The notes beneath the pieces are model-generated. The model made no database searches, had not been told where the DNA came from, and worked only from the letters and a program-made list of their open reading frames with translations. Shown piece after piece: positions 1 to 5,618 of a stretch of DNA of 7,110 nucleotides. Positions within the stretch are counted from its first letter, which is position 1. The number at the start of each line of letters is the position of its first letter. Position numbers and translations under genes: made by a program. This stretch comes from JBBRLA01 sp038231615 (lineage in GTDB: Bacteria; Myxococcota_A; Polyangia; Palsa-1104; JAEUJZ01), in NCBI GenBank assembly GCA_038231615.1, contig JBBRLA010000457.1, positions 1 to 7,110 of the forward strand, in the 5' to 3' direction.

Positions 1-2238
1 CAGGGTCTCCACGCTCTCGGCCTCGTCGTTGGGTTGCAACCAGCACGAAAGCGGCACCGGCCTGGCACCGGGCTCGTTGTTGAAGTTGTTGACGATGACC
101 GCGATGTCGTCGCACCCGGCGGCGATGTTCTCGATGTCGCCGCCCAGCGCGGCCTCGATCATGCCCTGGATCAGGCTGCTCTTGCCCGAGTCCTGCAAGC
201 CCCCCAGTACCATGGCCTGCACGCCGTTCAGGCACAGGGTCACATTGTGGCCGTCCTGGTCCTGACCGATCACGATCTGCACCGGGCTGTCGTTGTGCTT
301 GTTGCCCAACAGGGCCCCGGTGGGTACCCCGAAGCGGCTCACCGGCACGTCGCCCTTGGGCTTGATGAGCGGACGCAGCTTCTCGCCGATGCTGGGGTCG
401 TGCTTCATCTCCTCTTCCAGGCGCAGGCGCTCTTCCATCCGGTCGAGCATGCGCTGCTTGAAGTGGTACATGAATTCGTCGAGCACTTCCTTGCCGATCT
501 CGCGGACCTTTTCGGGGATGCGCTTGACCCGCTCGGCCAAGTCCAGGGCCGCGTCGAGCACGTCCGCAGGCTCGCACTTGCAGTCGGGGGCCGCCTGGAG
601 CTGCTTCTGGGCCAAATCGCACAGGCGCCAGATCTGGTCGAAGTGATCGGTCATGGTGATCAGCGTGGCTTCCAGGGTCCATGGGGAATCAGGCACCCCG
701 AAGCAGAAGTGCTGCCGGGCGTGCTTCATCAGCAGCGTCATGTCGGCCAGGATGTGGCCGTGCATGTGGGCCAGGCCGGCCTCCCCCTGGGCCTGCTGTT
801 CCCGCCCGATGTCGAGTTGAAAGAGGCCGTCCTCCAGCTTGACCTGCATTGGAGCCAATTGCTCGTCCCGCACCCGCACGGCCTCGCGCTCCGCTTGCAG
901 TGCGGCTCGCTCGGCGGCGAAGGCGGTCTTTTCCGCGGCTTGCTCGGCGGCGAAGGCAGTCTTCTCCGCGGCTTGCTCGGCGGCGAAGGCGGTTTTCTCG
1001 GCGGCGAAGGTGGTCTTCTCCGCGACCCGGGCGGCCCGATCCTCCGCCAGCTTGTTGTGCCCTTGCACAAGCGCCGCCCGCGCCTCGGCGCAAGCCTGCT
1101 TCTCACTCTCGAACTCGGCCCGCGCCGCCGCCAGATCCTCCTCTCTGGCGGCCAGATCCAGATCGGCCTTTGCCAGGCACTGCTCGTGTTTCTCCCGCTC
1201 CGCGCGCGTATATTCGGCCTTTTGCTCCTTCTCCGCGGCGGCGTTCGCGGCTGCCTGCGCCTTGGCGCGCAGGTGCTCCATCCGCTTCTCTTCCTGCTTC
1301 AGCGCCTCCCGTTGCGCCAGAATTCTTTCCTGCTCCTGCTTCAGCAGCACGTCGATCTCGACGCCCTGACCGTGCGCCTCGGCGTGCAGCCGCTCGCGCA
1401 GGTCCCATTCTTCCTCTCGCCGCCGCAGCGCCTCGGTGGCTTCCTGTACCCGCTGCTCCGACTCCCGCAGCGTGCTCCACCGCCGGTCTGCCTCGCCGCG
1501 ATCCAGATCCAGCTGCACCTCCATCTGACGCAGGTCTTCCCGCTTTTTCTCGTCCTCGCGCTGCTGGGCCAAAAAGGCGCTGCGCTCCCTTTCCAGGAGG
1601 CGTTGCTCCTCGATCAGCGCCGCCCGCTCGCCTTCGCCCATTCCGGCCATGCCGTTCGGGTCGCCCTGGTTCTTCCCGCTTGGCGTCTGCTTGCGGCGCT
1701 GCTTGGCGGCCTCATGGGACTTCTCGATGGCGGCGGCGATCTTGTGGTTCAGGGCCTCCTGGCTGGGCGGGGCGAGCATCAGGTCCTTGGCTTTTTTCTC
1801 GGCCACCTTCAGATCGCCGATGAAGATGCACCGGGTCTCGGCCCTAAGCAGCAGCGCGGCCTTGGCCGGGTCGGACAGGCGCTGCACCTCGGCCAGCACG
1901 GTGAAGGAGGTCCCCGGCTGGCGCAGCTTCTGATATTCGCCCAGCGAGTAACTGTCGGCGATGGTGATGTGCCGCTCGACGGTGGTGCGGGACCAGTTCC
2001 GGCCCCGGAGGGGGGCCAGGATCTGGCTGGCGTAGGTCGACAAATCCATGTTCCGGTAGCGCGGATCGCGCAGCCACAGGCCGCGCAGGCGGACCACTTT
2101 CAGATAGCTGCCGAGCCAGTGGAGGTTGCGATCGTGGGCGTCCGCCCGTCTGGCCAGCTCGCACATGCGGCGCTGCTGGTCCTCGTGCATCTTCCATTCT
2201 CGCGGGCTCAGAGGGAGCAAAATTTGGGCATTCAACAT
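1..2238 (-). CDS. HTH-like / coiled-coil / HerA-FtsK-like P-loop ATPase (C-terminus beyond window)
   Basis: This minus-strand frame is open from an ATG at 2238 to the window edge: 746 codons and no stop. An in-frame stop at 2289-2287 bounds the start. The SD is weak (GGA about 8 nt upstream), so a CTG or TTG start slightly upstream is possible. Residues ~45-125 look like a plasmid-type HTH region (LSTYASQIL, then WSRTTVERHITIAD). Residues ~204-465 are a highly charged coiled coil with EKTAFAAEQAA-type 11-residue repeats at 407-446. Residues ~470-640 are helical. At ~655 a strand pair (IVIGQDQDGHNVTLCL) leads into a Walker A, GLQDSGKS, at 680-687 with K686. This arrangement is typical of HerA/FtsK/TrwB-type DNA-pumping ATPases; Walker B would lie outside the window. 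Inferred role: a DNA-binding, oligomeric DNA translocase or segregation/packaging motor. An SMC-like or other P-loop NTPase is the main alternative. The gene is certain; the family call is moderate. Confidence 0.85.
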   Translation of the reverse strand, partial: MLNAQILLPLSPREWKMHEDQQRRMCELARRADAHDRNLHWLGSYLKVVRLRGLWLRDPRYRNMDLSTYASQILAPLRGRNWSRTTVERHITIADSYSLGEYQKLRQPGTSFTVLAEVQRLSDPAKAALLLRAETRCIFIGDLKVAEKKAKDLMLAPPSQEALNHKIAAAIEKSHEAAKQRRKQTPSGKNQGDPNGMAGMGEGERAALIEEQRLLERERSAFLAQQREDEKKREDLRQMEVQLDLDRGEADRRWSTLRESEQRVQEATEALRRREEEWDLRERLHAEAHGQGVEIDVLLKQEQERILAQREALKQEEKRMEHLRAKAQAAANAAAEKEQKAEYTRAEREKHEQCLAKADLDLAAREEDLAAARAEFESEKQACAEARAALVQGHNKLAEDRAARVAEKTTFAAEKTAFAAEQAAEKTAFAAEQAAEKTAFAAERAALQAEREAVRVRDEQLAPMQVKLEDGLFQLDIGREQQAQGEAGLAHMHGHILADMTLLMKHARQHFCFGVPDSPWTLEATLITMTDHFDQIWRLCDLAQKQLQAAPDCKCEPADVLDAALDLAERVKRIPEKVREIGKEVLDEFMYHFKQRMLDRMEERLRLEEEMKHDPSIGEKLRPLIKPKGDVPVSRFGVPTGALLGNKHNDSPVQIVIGQDQDGHNVTLCLNGVQAMVLGGLQDSGKSSLIQGMIEAALGGDIENIAAGCDDIAVIVNNFNNEPGARPVPLSCWLQPNDEAESVETL
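902..1024 (-). repeat. 33-bp tandem repeats encoding 11-residue coiled-coil units
   Basis: Three adjacent 33-bp units (902-934, 935-967, 968-1000) differ at only a few bases, and a partial fourth follows to about 1024. They lie in frame inside the large ATPase gene and encode EKTAFAAEQAA-like units, with the core GGCGGCGAAGGCGGT on the plus strand. The 11-residue period is a hendecad, which suits a slightly untwisted coiled coil. The near-identity of the DNA suggests recent expansion by slippage, so unit number may vary between strains. Confidence 0.9.
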
Positions 2239-2294
2239 GATTCTGTTCCGCGGCCATCGGCCCAGGGCCAAGGCCAGACAAATAATTCAACACA

Positions 2295-2332
2295 TGGGTC
2301 CGGGCGACAGCCAAAGCCGTCGCCCGGACCCA
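2295..2332 (-). terminator. Strong hairpin between the 273-aa gene and the ATPase gene
   Basis: GGGTCCGGGCGAC at 2296-2308 and GTCGCCCGGACCC at 2319-2331 are perfect inverted repeats. The T-A pair at 2295/2332 makes the stem 14 bp, and the loop is 10 nt. Read on the minus strand, the stem is followed by a T-enriched but interrupted stretch (ATGTGTTGAATTATTTG). It could therefore terminate the upstream gene or act as an attenuator or RNA-processing site ahead of the ATPase gene. The hairpin is certain; the role is inferred because the U-tract is imperfect. Confidence 0.65.
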
Positions 2333-2335
2333 AAG

Positions 2336-2367
2336 GGCGCAATCACGCAATGGCGCAATCACGCAAT
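2336..2367. repeat. Perfect 16-bp tandem repeat (four 8-bp GCAAT subunits)
   Basis: GGCGCAATCACGCAAT occurs twice back to back, at 2336-2351 and 2352-2367, with no mismatch. Each copy splits into 8-bp subunits, so the motif GCAATNNN recurs four times in register and a last GCAATCAA runs to 2370. The array lies in the spacer immediately beside the hairpin at 2295-2332. A 10-bp palindrome, CGATCGATCG, follows at 2376-2385 next to the stop codon of the 273-aa gene. Ordered repeats in a spacer suggest a protein-binding array, for example partition- or iteron-like, but the function is unknown. Confidence 0.8.
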
Positions 2368-2387
2368 CAATCTGGCGATCGATCGGA

Positions 2388-3209
2388 TCAGAGGATGCTG
2401 CCGTCCTTGCCGAACGCCGACTGGATCTTGCCCTCCACCTCGCTGCGGACCTCCTGCCGGGCCTGGGTCAGGGCCTGGTCCTGCACGTCTTTCTTGGTCT
2501 TCGCGGTGGTCTTTACCTGGGCTTTCTGGAGCTTCTTCTTGGTGTCCTGGGCTTGCAGAAGGGGCGTCTTGAAGTAGTTGACCAGATCGTCAGCGACCTT
2601 TTGCAGGCTTTCGTTCTGGGGCAGTGCGTCGGCGATGGCTTTGTTTACCGTGTCCGCCCCCGTGGCCACCAGATTGGACAGGTAGCCGATGCCCAAGGTC
2701 ACCCTGACGCTGGCGGCGTCGTAGACGTTCCTCAATGCTAAGTGGACCTGAAGGGAATGGGCGCGGCCGTGAAGATCCTTGGGCTCCACCTTGATGCGCG
2801 CGTTGTACGATTGGTTGGGAAATTCGGTCATGACCTGGAAAGCCGAGATCCCAGCCTCCGGCAGGCCGGCGGCCTTGGGCACCTTGATCGGCACGACCAT
2901 AAAGGGCATGCCGACATGGAAGCAGTCATGGACGCCGTGAAGCACGACACGCACCGCATCCGCGGCGGCGACCCCATCCTTCTTGATGACGGCGCCGCGC
3001 AGGGACTCCACGCCGTTGTGGATCTGGGTGATCCCGTCTTCAGGCGACTCCAGGACGATGACGCGCTTGTGCTTCGCCGCCTGCCCGAAGAACGCGGACA
3101 CTACGTCCGCCGCGATCAGGTCTTTGCCATACTGGGCGCTGCCATCCTTGTTATAAAGGAGGGCCACCCCGGTACTCTCCGTATCAATCGTTCGATTCAA
3201 ACTCGTCAT
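2388..3209 (-). CDS. Uncharacterised soluble 273-aa protein
   Basis: I do not recognise this protein. The frame is open back to 3383, but the ATG at 3209 is the likely start because AGGAG lies 6 nt upstream; translation begins MTSLNRTID. Residues ~1-190 look like a mixed alpha/beta globular fold with several hydrophobic strands (RVIVLESP at 49-56, AVRVVLHGV at 85-93, MPFMVVPIKV at 101-110). Residues ~195-265 are charged, lysine-rich and probably helical or coiled coil. There is no signal peptide or membrane segment, so it should be cytoplasmic. It is followed, in the same orientation, by the coiled-coil ATPase gene after a spacer holding a hairpin and direct repeats. A partner or adaptor role for that ATPase is plausible from position alone. 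A dyad about 55 bp upstream suggests regulation of its own promoter. The gene is sure; the function is open. Confidence 0.85.
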   Translation of the reverse strand: MTSLNRTIDTESTGVALLYNKDGSAQYGKDLIAADVVSAFFGQAAKHKRVIVLESPEDGITQIHNGVESLRGAVIKKDGVAAADAVRVVLHGVHDCFHVGMPFMVVPIKVPKAAGLPEAGISAFQVMTEFPNQSYNARIKVEPKDLHGRAHSLQVHLALRNVYDAASVRVTLGIGYLSNLVATGADTVNKAIADALPQNESLQKVADDLVNYFKTPLLQAQDTKKKLQKAQVKTTAKTKKDVQDQALTQARQEVRSEVEGKIQSAFGKDGSIL

Positions 3210-3263
3210 CAGAAGCTCCTCGGAACATGTCCGTATTCGCCAGAACTGGATCGTGAGCCCCTG

Positions 3264-3279
3264 TGCACCATGTGGTGCA
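3264..3279 (-). promoter_or_regulatory. Operator-like dyad upstream of the 273-aa gene
   Basis: TGCACCA (3264-3270) and TGGTGCA (3273-3279) are perfect inverted 7-mers separated by TG. The site is centred about 62 bp upstream of the ATG at 3209. A possible -35 (TTGACT) lies further upstream on the minus strand near 3317-3322, but no convincing -10 follows it. The compact two-fold symmetry fits a site for a dimeric repressor such as an XRE- or RHH-type protein, and both kinds are encoded nearby. That link is inference. Confidence 0.5.
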
Positions 3280-3361
3280 TTGCGGCCCTGTTTCATGTTC
3301 TGCGGGCAACCTTGGACGGAGTCAAGGTGATTTTCAAACTTTCGTGAGTGGGGTGGTGAAA

Positions 3362-3375
3362 GGCCCGATCGGGCC
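3362..3375 (-). terminator. Possible terminator/palindrome downstream of the methyltransferase gene
   Basis: GGCCCGATCGGGCC is a perfect 14-bp palindrome about 60 bp beyond the methyltransferase stop codon. Read on the minus strand it is followed by TTTC, a poor U-tract. As RNA it gives only a 5-bp stem with a 4-nt loop. It may be a weak or Rho-assisted terminator, or simply a symmetric protein site. Confidence 0.35.
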
Positions 3376-3436
3376 CGCGACAAAAAGAATCCTCAGGTGC
3401 CAATAAGCAGCGCCGTCCCTTGGATCAAGCGATTTT

Positions 3437-4717
3437 TCACCGCTTGGCGAACAGGTAGAGCGTTCGCGGGTAGCCCACATCCTTGCCGTAGGGCCAGCCG
3501 TCCATCGGGTCCCAGCCGATCTCCCGCAGGGCCTTGGCCAGCGCGAGCGACTCGTGGCGCTTGATGCGAAAGATGCTGAACTCCCGCGCCTGCCCCCCGC
3601 TGACTTGCACCCGCGCCCGCGCCTCCACCGCATAGCTTCCGGGAATCGGGCTGCATCCCAGGTTCAGTTCCATTCGGATGTCCACCGACTCGAACCCCGG
3701 CACATATCGGCGCAACGGCCCGCTCCAGAACGCCATGACCCGATCCCGCCACGCGCTTGGCTTGCCCTGCGCGCTGAGCCACGGGTCTTTCTGGCGAATC
3801 TCCTCCGGCCGATCGACGGCGGCGAAGGTGCAGGGGTAGTCCAGCAGCAAAAGCGTCCCCGGCGAGAAGCCGCACAAGCTGTCACGGATGAAGCGCACTT
3901 CGTTCTCCAGGTTGGCGAAGGTCCCGCCCAAGAGCGCCACCACCTGCCGCCGCGGCGCCGAGGGCACCGAGTAGAGCATCTGCCCGTACTGAGGCAAAGC
4001 GTGGAAATCCCCCTGCACCGCAATCGGCGTGATCCCCTCATAAAGCGCCAGCGTGTGCGCCGCCAGGCGGTAGGCCTCGGCCAAAAGCGGCTGTGAGATG
4101 TCCAGCAAGTAGTAGCGGATCGCCGGGCGCGCTAGCTGCTCGGCTAAAAGCGCGACCAGCCGCGTCTCCAGATGGCCCGTGCCGGGGCCCAGCGCGATGA
4201 CGTCCAGGCCGCGCTCGCCCACGGCGCGGAAGATCGCCGAGGCGGCGCGGTCCAGCGGCATGACCCGGTGGGCATCGGCATAATCCTGCTGCGAGCTGAT
4301 GGCCGTCCAGTCCGCCGCCGAGGCATGATCGAAGTACAAATGGCTTTGCTCGACGAGGCCGCCCTGCCCTTGCAGGACCTGGAGCATCTTCTGGAACTCG
4401 TGAACGGGCGCAAAGCCGGGGGCGTACCACGCATTGGGCTGGGCAGTCTCGACGCCGTGGTGCAGGGCCAGGTCCTCGGGCAGGCCCAGCTCGCGGACCT
4501 GGAGGATGGCTCGAAGGGTAGCGGCGGTGAACTCCTTGCCGCGCTCGACATTTTTGAGGGTACTTTCGGACAGGCCACAATGCTGGGCCAGGGCGCCGCG
4601 GCTCAGATGGGCCTGCTGCCTGGCGGCCCGGATGAGGGTGCCCAGGTGGGACGGGTGAGCGGGGCCGGGCGACAGGTGGCGCACGGGCAAGTTGATGTCG
4701 GATCGTGGCTGGTCCAT
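3437..4717 (-). CDS. XRE-family HTH fused to EgtD-like SAM-dependent methyltransferase
   Basis: The ATG at 4717 is preceded by AGGAGG with 5-nt spacing, giving 426 residues and beating an ATG nine codons upstream. Residues ~25-76 are an XRE/Cro HTH (LSRGALAQHCGLSESTLKNVERGK). Residues ~155-426 match the Methyltransf_33/EgtD pattern. Motif I is LGPGTG at 176-181, the acidic end of strand 2 is in YYLLDIS (D206), GDFHALP is at 236-242, and the family-typical LGGTFANLE is at 263-271. EgtD trimethylates histidine alpha-N in ergothioneine synthesis, but no egtB, egtC or egtE partner is present and an HTH is attached. The substrate is therefore unknown and may not be histidine. Inferred role: a DNA-bound methyltransferase or a SAM-/ligand-sensing regulator, possibly autoregulated through the repeats just upstream. 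It is divergent from the RHH gene. The domain call is firm; the substrate is not. Confidence 0.88.
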   Translation of the reverse strand: MDQPRSDINLPVRHLSPGPAHPSHLGTLIRAARQQAHLSRGALAQHCGLSESTLKNVERGKEFTAATLRAILQVRELGLPEDLALHHGVETAQPNAWYAPGFAPVHEFQKMLQVLQGQGGLVEQSHLYFDHASAADWTAISSQQDYADAHRVMPLDRAASAIFRAVGERGLDVIALGPGTGHLETRLVALLAEQLARPAIRYYLLDISQPLLAEAYRLAAHTLALYEGITPIAVQGDFHALPQYGQMLYSVPSAPRRQVVALLGGTFANLENEVRFIRDSLCGFSPGTLLLLDYPCTFAAVDRPEEIRQKDPWLSAQGKPSAWRDRVMAFWSGPLRRYVPGFESVDIRMELNLGCSPIPGSYAVEARARVQVSGGQAREFSIFRIKRHESLALAKALREIGWDPMDGWPYGKDVGYPRTLYLFAKR

Positions 4718-4742
4718 GACCGCCTCCTGGAGGATATGTATC

Positions 4743-4760
4743 ACAAATGTAAAACAAATG
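4743..4760. promoter_or_regulatory. Helically phased direct repeats in divergent promoter region
   Basis: ACAAATG occurs at 4743-4749 and again at 4754-4760, an 11-bp period (about one DNA turn). It sits within an AT-rich patch between the divergent methyltransferase and RHH genes. This patch must hold the methyltransferase promoter, but no clear -35/-10 pair stands out. Same-face repeats suit binding by the XRE domain (autoregulation), which is inferred. Confidence 0.4.
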
Positions 4761-4800
4761 AGGTCTAAATAGTTTCCGCAACAGAAGAGCAGAGCGTCTG

Positions 4801-4839
4801 CCGATTGGAGTACCGAGAGAGGTACGCCATGTCAATCGG
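4801..4839 (+). promoter_or_regulatory. Nested inverted repeat enclosing SD and start codon of the RHH gene
   Basis: Outer arms CCGATTG (4801-4807) and CAATCGG (4833-4839) are perfect complements. Nested inside are GTACC (4810-4814) and GGTAC (4821-4825). The loop of the inner stem holds GAGAGA, which continues as GG into the stem to form the SD-like GAGAGAGG. The ATG at 4829 lies in the asymmetric bulge between the stems. As RNA the structure could hide both the SD and the start codon. As DNA it is a symmetric operator overlapping the gene start. Confidence 0.55.
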
Positions 4840-5068
4840 ACCCAAGCCCCACAAGAAGATGGTCGAGAAACTGCCCCCCGTCAGATTGACGCCCGAGGAA
4901 AGGCAGGCCATCCAGTGGCTGACTGGCAGGCTCAGCCACAAGGCCGGCGTGTCGTACAACACCTCGGACACCGTGCGGGCCGCCCTGGCCCTGCTGCTCC
5001 AGACGGAGGCCAAAGCAGCGGAAGCGGACGGCGAAGAAGTCCCTGAGGTCGTGCGCCGGTCCCTCTGA
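4829..5068 (+). CDS. Small ribbon-helix-helix-like DNA-binding protein
   Basis: The ATG at 4829 follows GAGAGAGG by 6 nt and gives 79 residues. A TTG at 4805 would add eight residues but has no SD. The pattern is that of an Arc/CopG-type fold: a short strand (PPVRLT, residues 17-22), helix A from PEERQAIQWL to about 42, then helix B starting NTSDTVRAALALLL. An acidic tail follows. Such proteins bind DNA as dimers through the paired strand and usually repress their own operon. The helix A to helix B loop (HKAGVSY) is longer than in minimal CopG proteins, so the family call is moderate. The gene is divergent from the XRE-methyltransferase, and the nested dyad over its start is a natural autoregulatory site. 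No toxin gene follows in the same direction, which argues against a standard antitoxin. Confidence 0.7.
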   Translation: MSIGPKPHKKMVEKLPPVRLTPEERQAIQWLTGRLSHKAGVSYNTSDTVRAALALLLQTEAKAAEADGEEVPEVVRRSL

Positions 5069-5094
5069 GGCCTCCTCTCCAGAAGTACACCCGG

Positions 5095-5155
5095 TTGCCC
5101 TGTAATTGTGGTCGGGCCGCCCGGCGTCGGATCCTTGGCGAAAGAGTTGTTAGGC
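5095..5155 (-). other. Convergent spacer with attC-like core at a stop codon
   Basis: The spacer between two convergent genes holds an imperfect GC-rich symmetric element, CGGGC at 5113-5117 and GCCCG at 5119-5123. At 5155-5149, on the minus strand, is GCCTAAC, which contains the stop codon of the 126-aa gene and matches the RYYYAAC core of integron attC sites. The following bases (AACTC... CCGACGCC) also recall common attC sites. However, no GTTRRRY partner core is seen within the next ~70 bases, so a complete attC cannot be claimed. Confidence 0.25.
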
Positions 5156-5530
5156 AGAGGTGAGGGCAGCCGTTAATGGCTCGATTTGACGGAGTGCATC
5201 TGCGCGTGTGATGCAGATTGCCTCTCGCATGATATCATTTATCTCCTTTTCAATCCTGGTCGCCTCTGCTGCGGTCGCGCTCCGATAGAAGATGCGTCCA
5301 ATCGGTTGAGATCCCATCAGTGCCAACATGGTAGATTGCTCTTGCTGACACTCAGGCACATATTTAGCCTGCGGTGCAATATTTTCTAACCGTTGCACGA
5401 AGGGTTCAGAGAGTTCTCTGTTGTAGACGCATAGCCACATATCTGGCGCATCACGGCAGATCTCGTACCAAGACAGATCCTGAAGTGATTTGACAATTTC
5501 CTTCGCCAAGTTCGGTTCCATCTTCTCCAT
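5150..5530 (-). CDS. Hypothetical 126-aa protein
   Basis: I do not recognise this protein. The frame is open back to a stop at 5632. I choose the ATG at 5530 (MEKMEPN) because GGAGG lies 8 nt upstream. A TTG at 5608 would add 26 residues but has no SD, and it would place a 10-bp tandem repeat, not a multiple of three, inside the coding region. The product has no signal peptide or membrane helix. It contains an aromatic-rich middle (LSWYEICRDAPDMWLCVYNREL at about residues 19-40) and a probably helical C-terminal half rich in Ala, Glu, Ile and Arg. Cysteines at 25, 34, 61 and ~106 are not in an obvious metal-binding pattern. It is the last gene of a co-oriented run of three. Its stop codon overlaps an attC-like heptamer. 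Base composition is clearly lower in GC than in the genes left of 5070. Confidence 0.65.
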   Translation of the reverse strand: MEKMEPNLAKEIVKSLQDLSWYEICRDAPDMWLCVYNRELSEPFVQRLENIAPQAKYVPECQQEQSTMLALMGSQPIGRIFYRSATAAEATRIEKEINDIMREAICITRADALRQIEPLTAALTSA

Positions 5531-5552
5531 GGCGGGTGCCTCCGCTCGTAAT

Positions 5553-5572
5553 CGTTCCACAGCGTTCCACAG
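5553..5572. repeat. 10-bp perfect tandem repeat
   Basis: CGTTCCACAG occurs twice in direct contact (5553-5562, 5563-5572). It lies in the 88-nt gap between the winged-helix-like gene and the preferred start of the 126-aa gene. It may be a simple slippage duplication or part of an internal control site. Confidence 0.6.
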
Positions 5573-5618
5573 GCAGGGTGCTACTTGTGGTACTGAGGTA
5601 ATGGCCAAGTGACAATGG

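Noticed and set aside
34..2577. Plus-strand open frame of 847 codons
   Set aside because: It is the codon-aligned antisense of the coiled-coil ATPase gene. The Gln/Leu/Val-rich product has no domain logic, while the minus strand gives a HTH, a coiled coil and a Walker A. Its length is a by-product of high GC and few TTA/CTA/TCA codons opposite.
3300..3330. MerR-type promoter suggested by TTGACTCCGTCC on the minus strand
   Set aside because: The start resembles mercury/heavy-metal MerR operators, but the expected dyad partner (GGACGGAGT-like) and a proper -10 at the long spacing are absent.
3554..4096. Plus-strand frame of 180 codons opposite the methyltransferase
   Set aside because: The minus-strand frame carries recognisable SAM-binding motifs and an SD; the plus frame has Arg/Pro-rich shadow composition.
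4038..4835. Minus-strand frame of 265 codons overlapping the methyltransferase N-terminus
   Set aside because: It overlaps the XRE/methyltransferase frame entirely and its product is proline/arginine-rich with no recognisable fold, so it is a frame shadow.
4765..5013. Minus-strand frame of 82 codons opposite the RHH gene
   Set aside because: The plus-strand product has an RHH-like pattern, an SD and a sensible length; the opposite frame has none of these.
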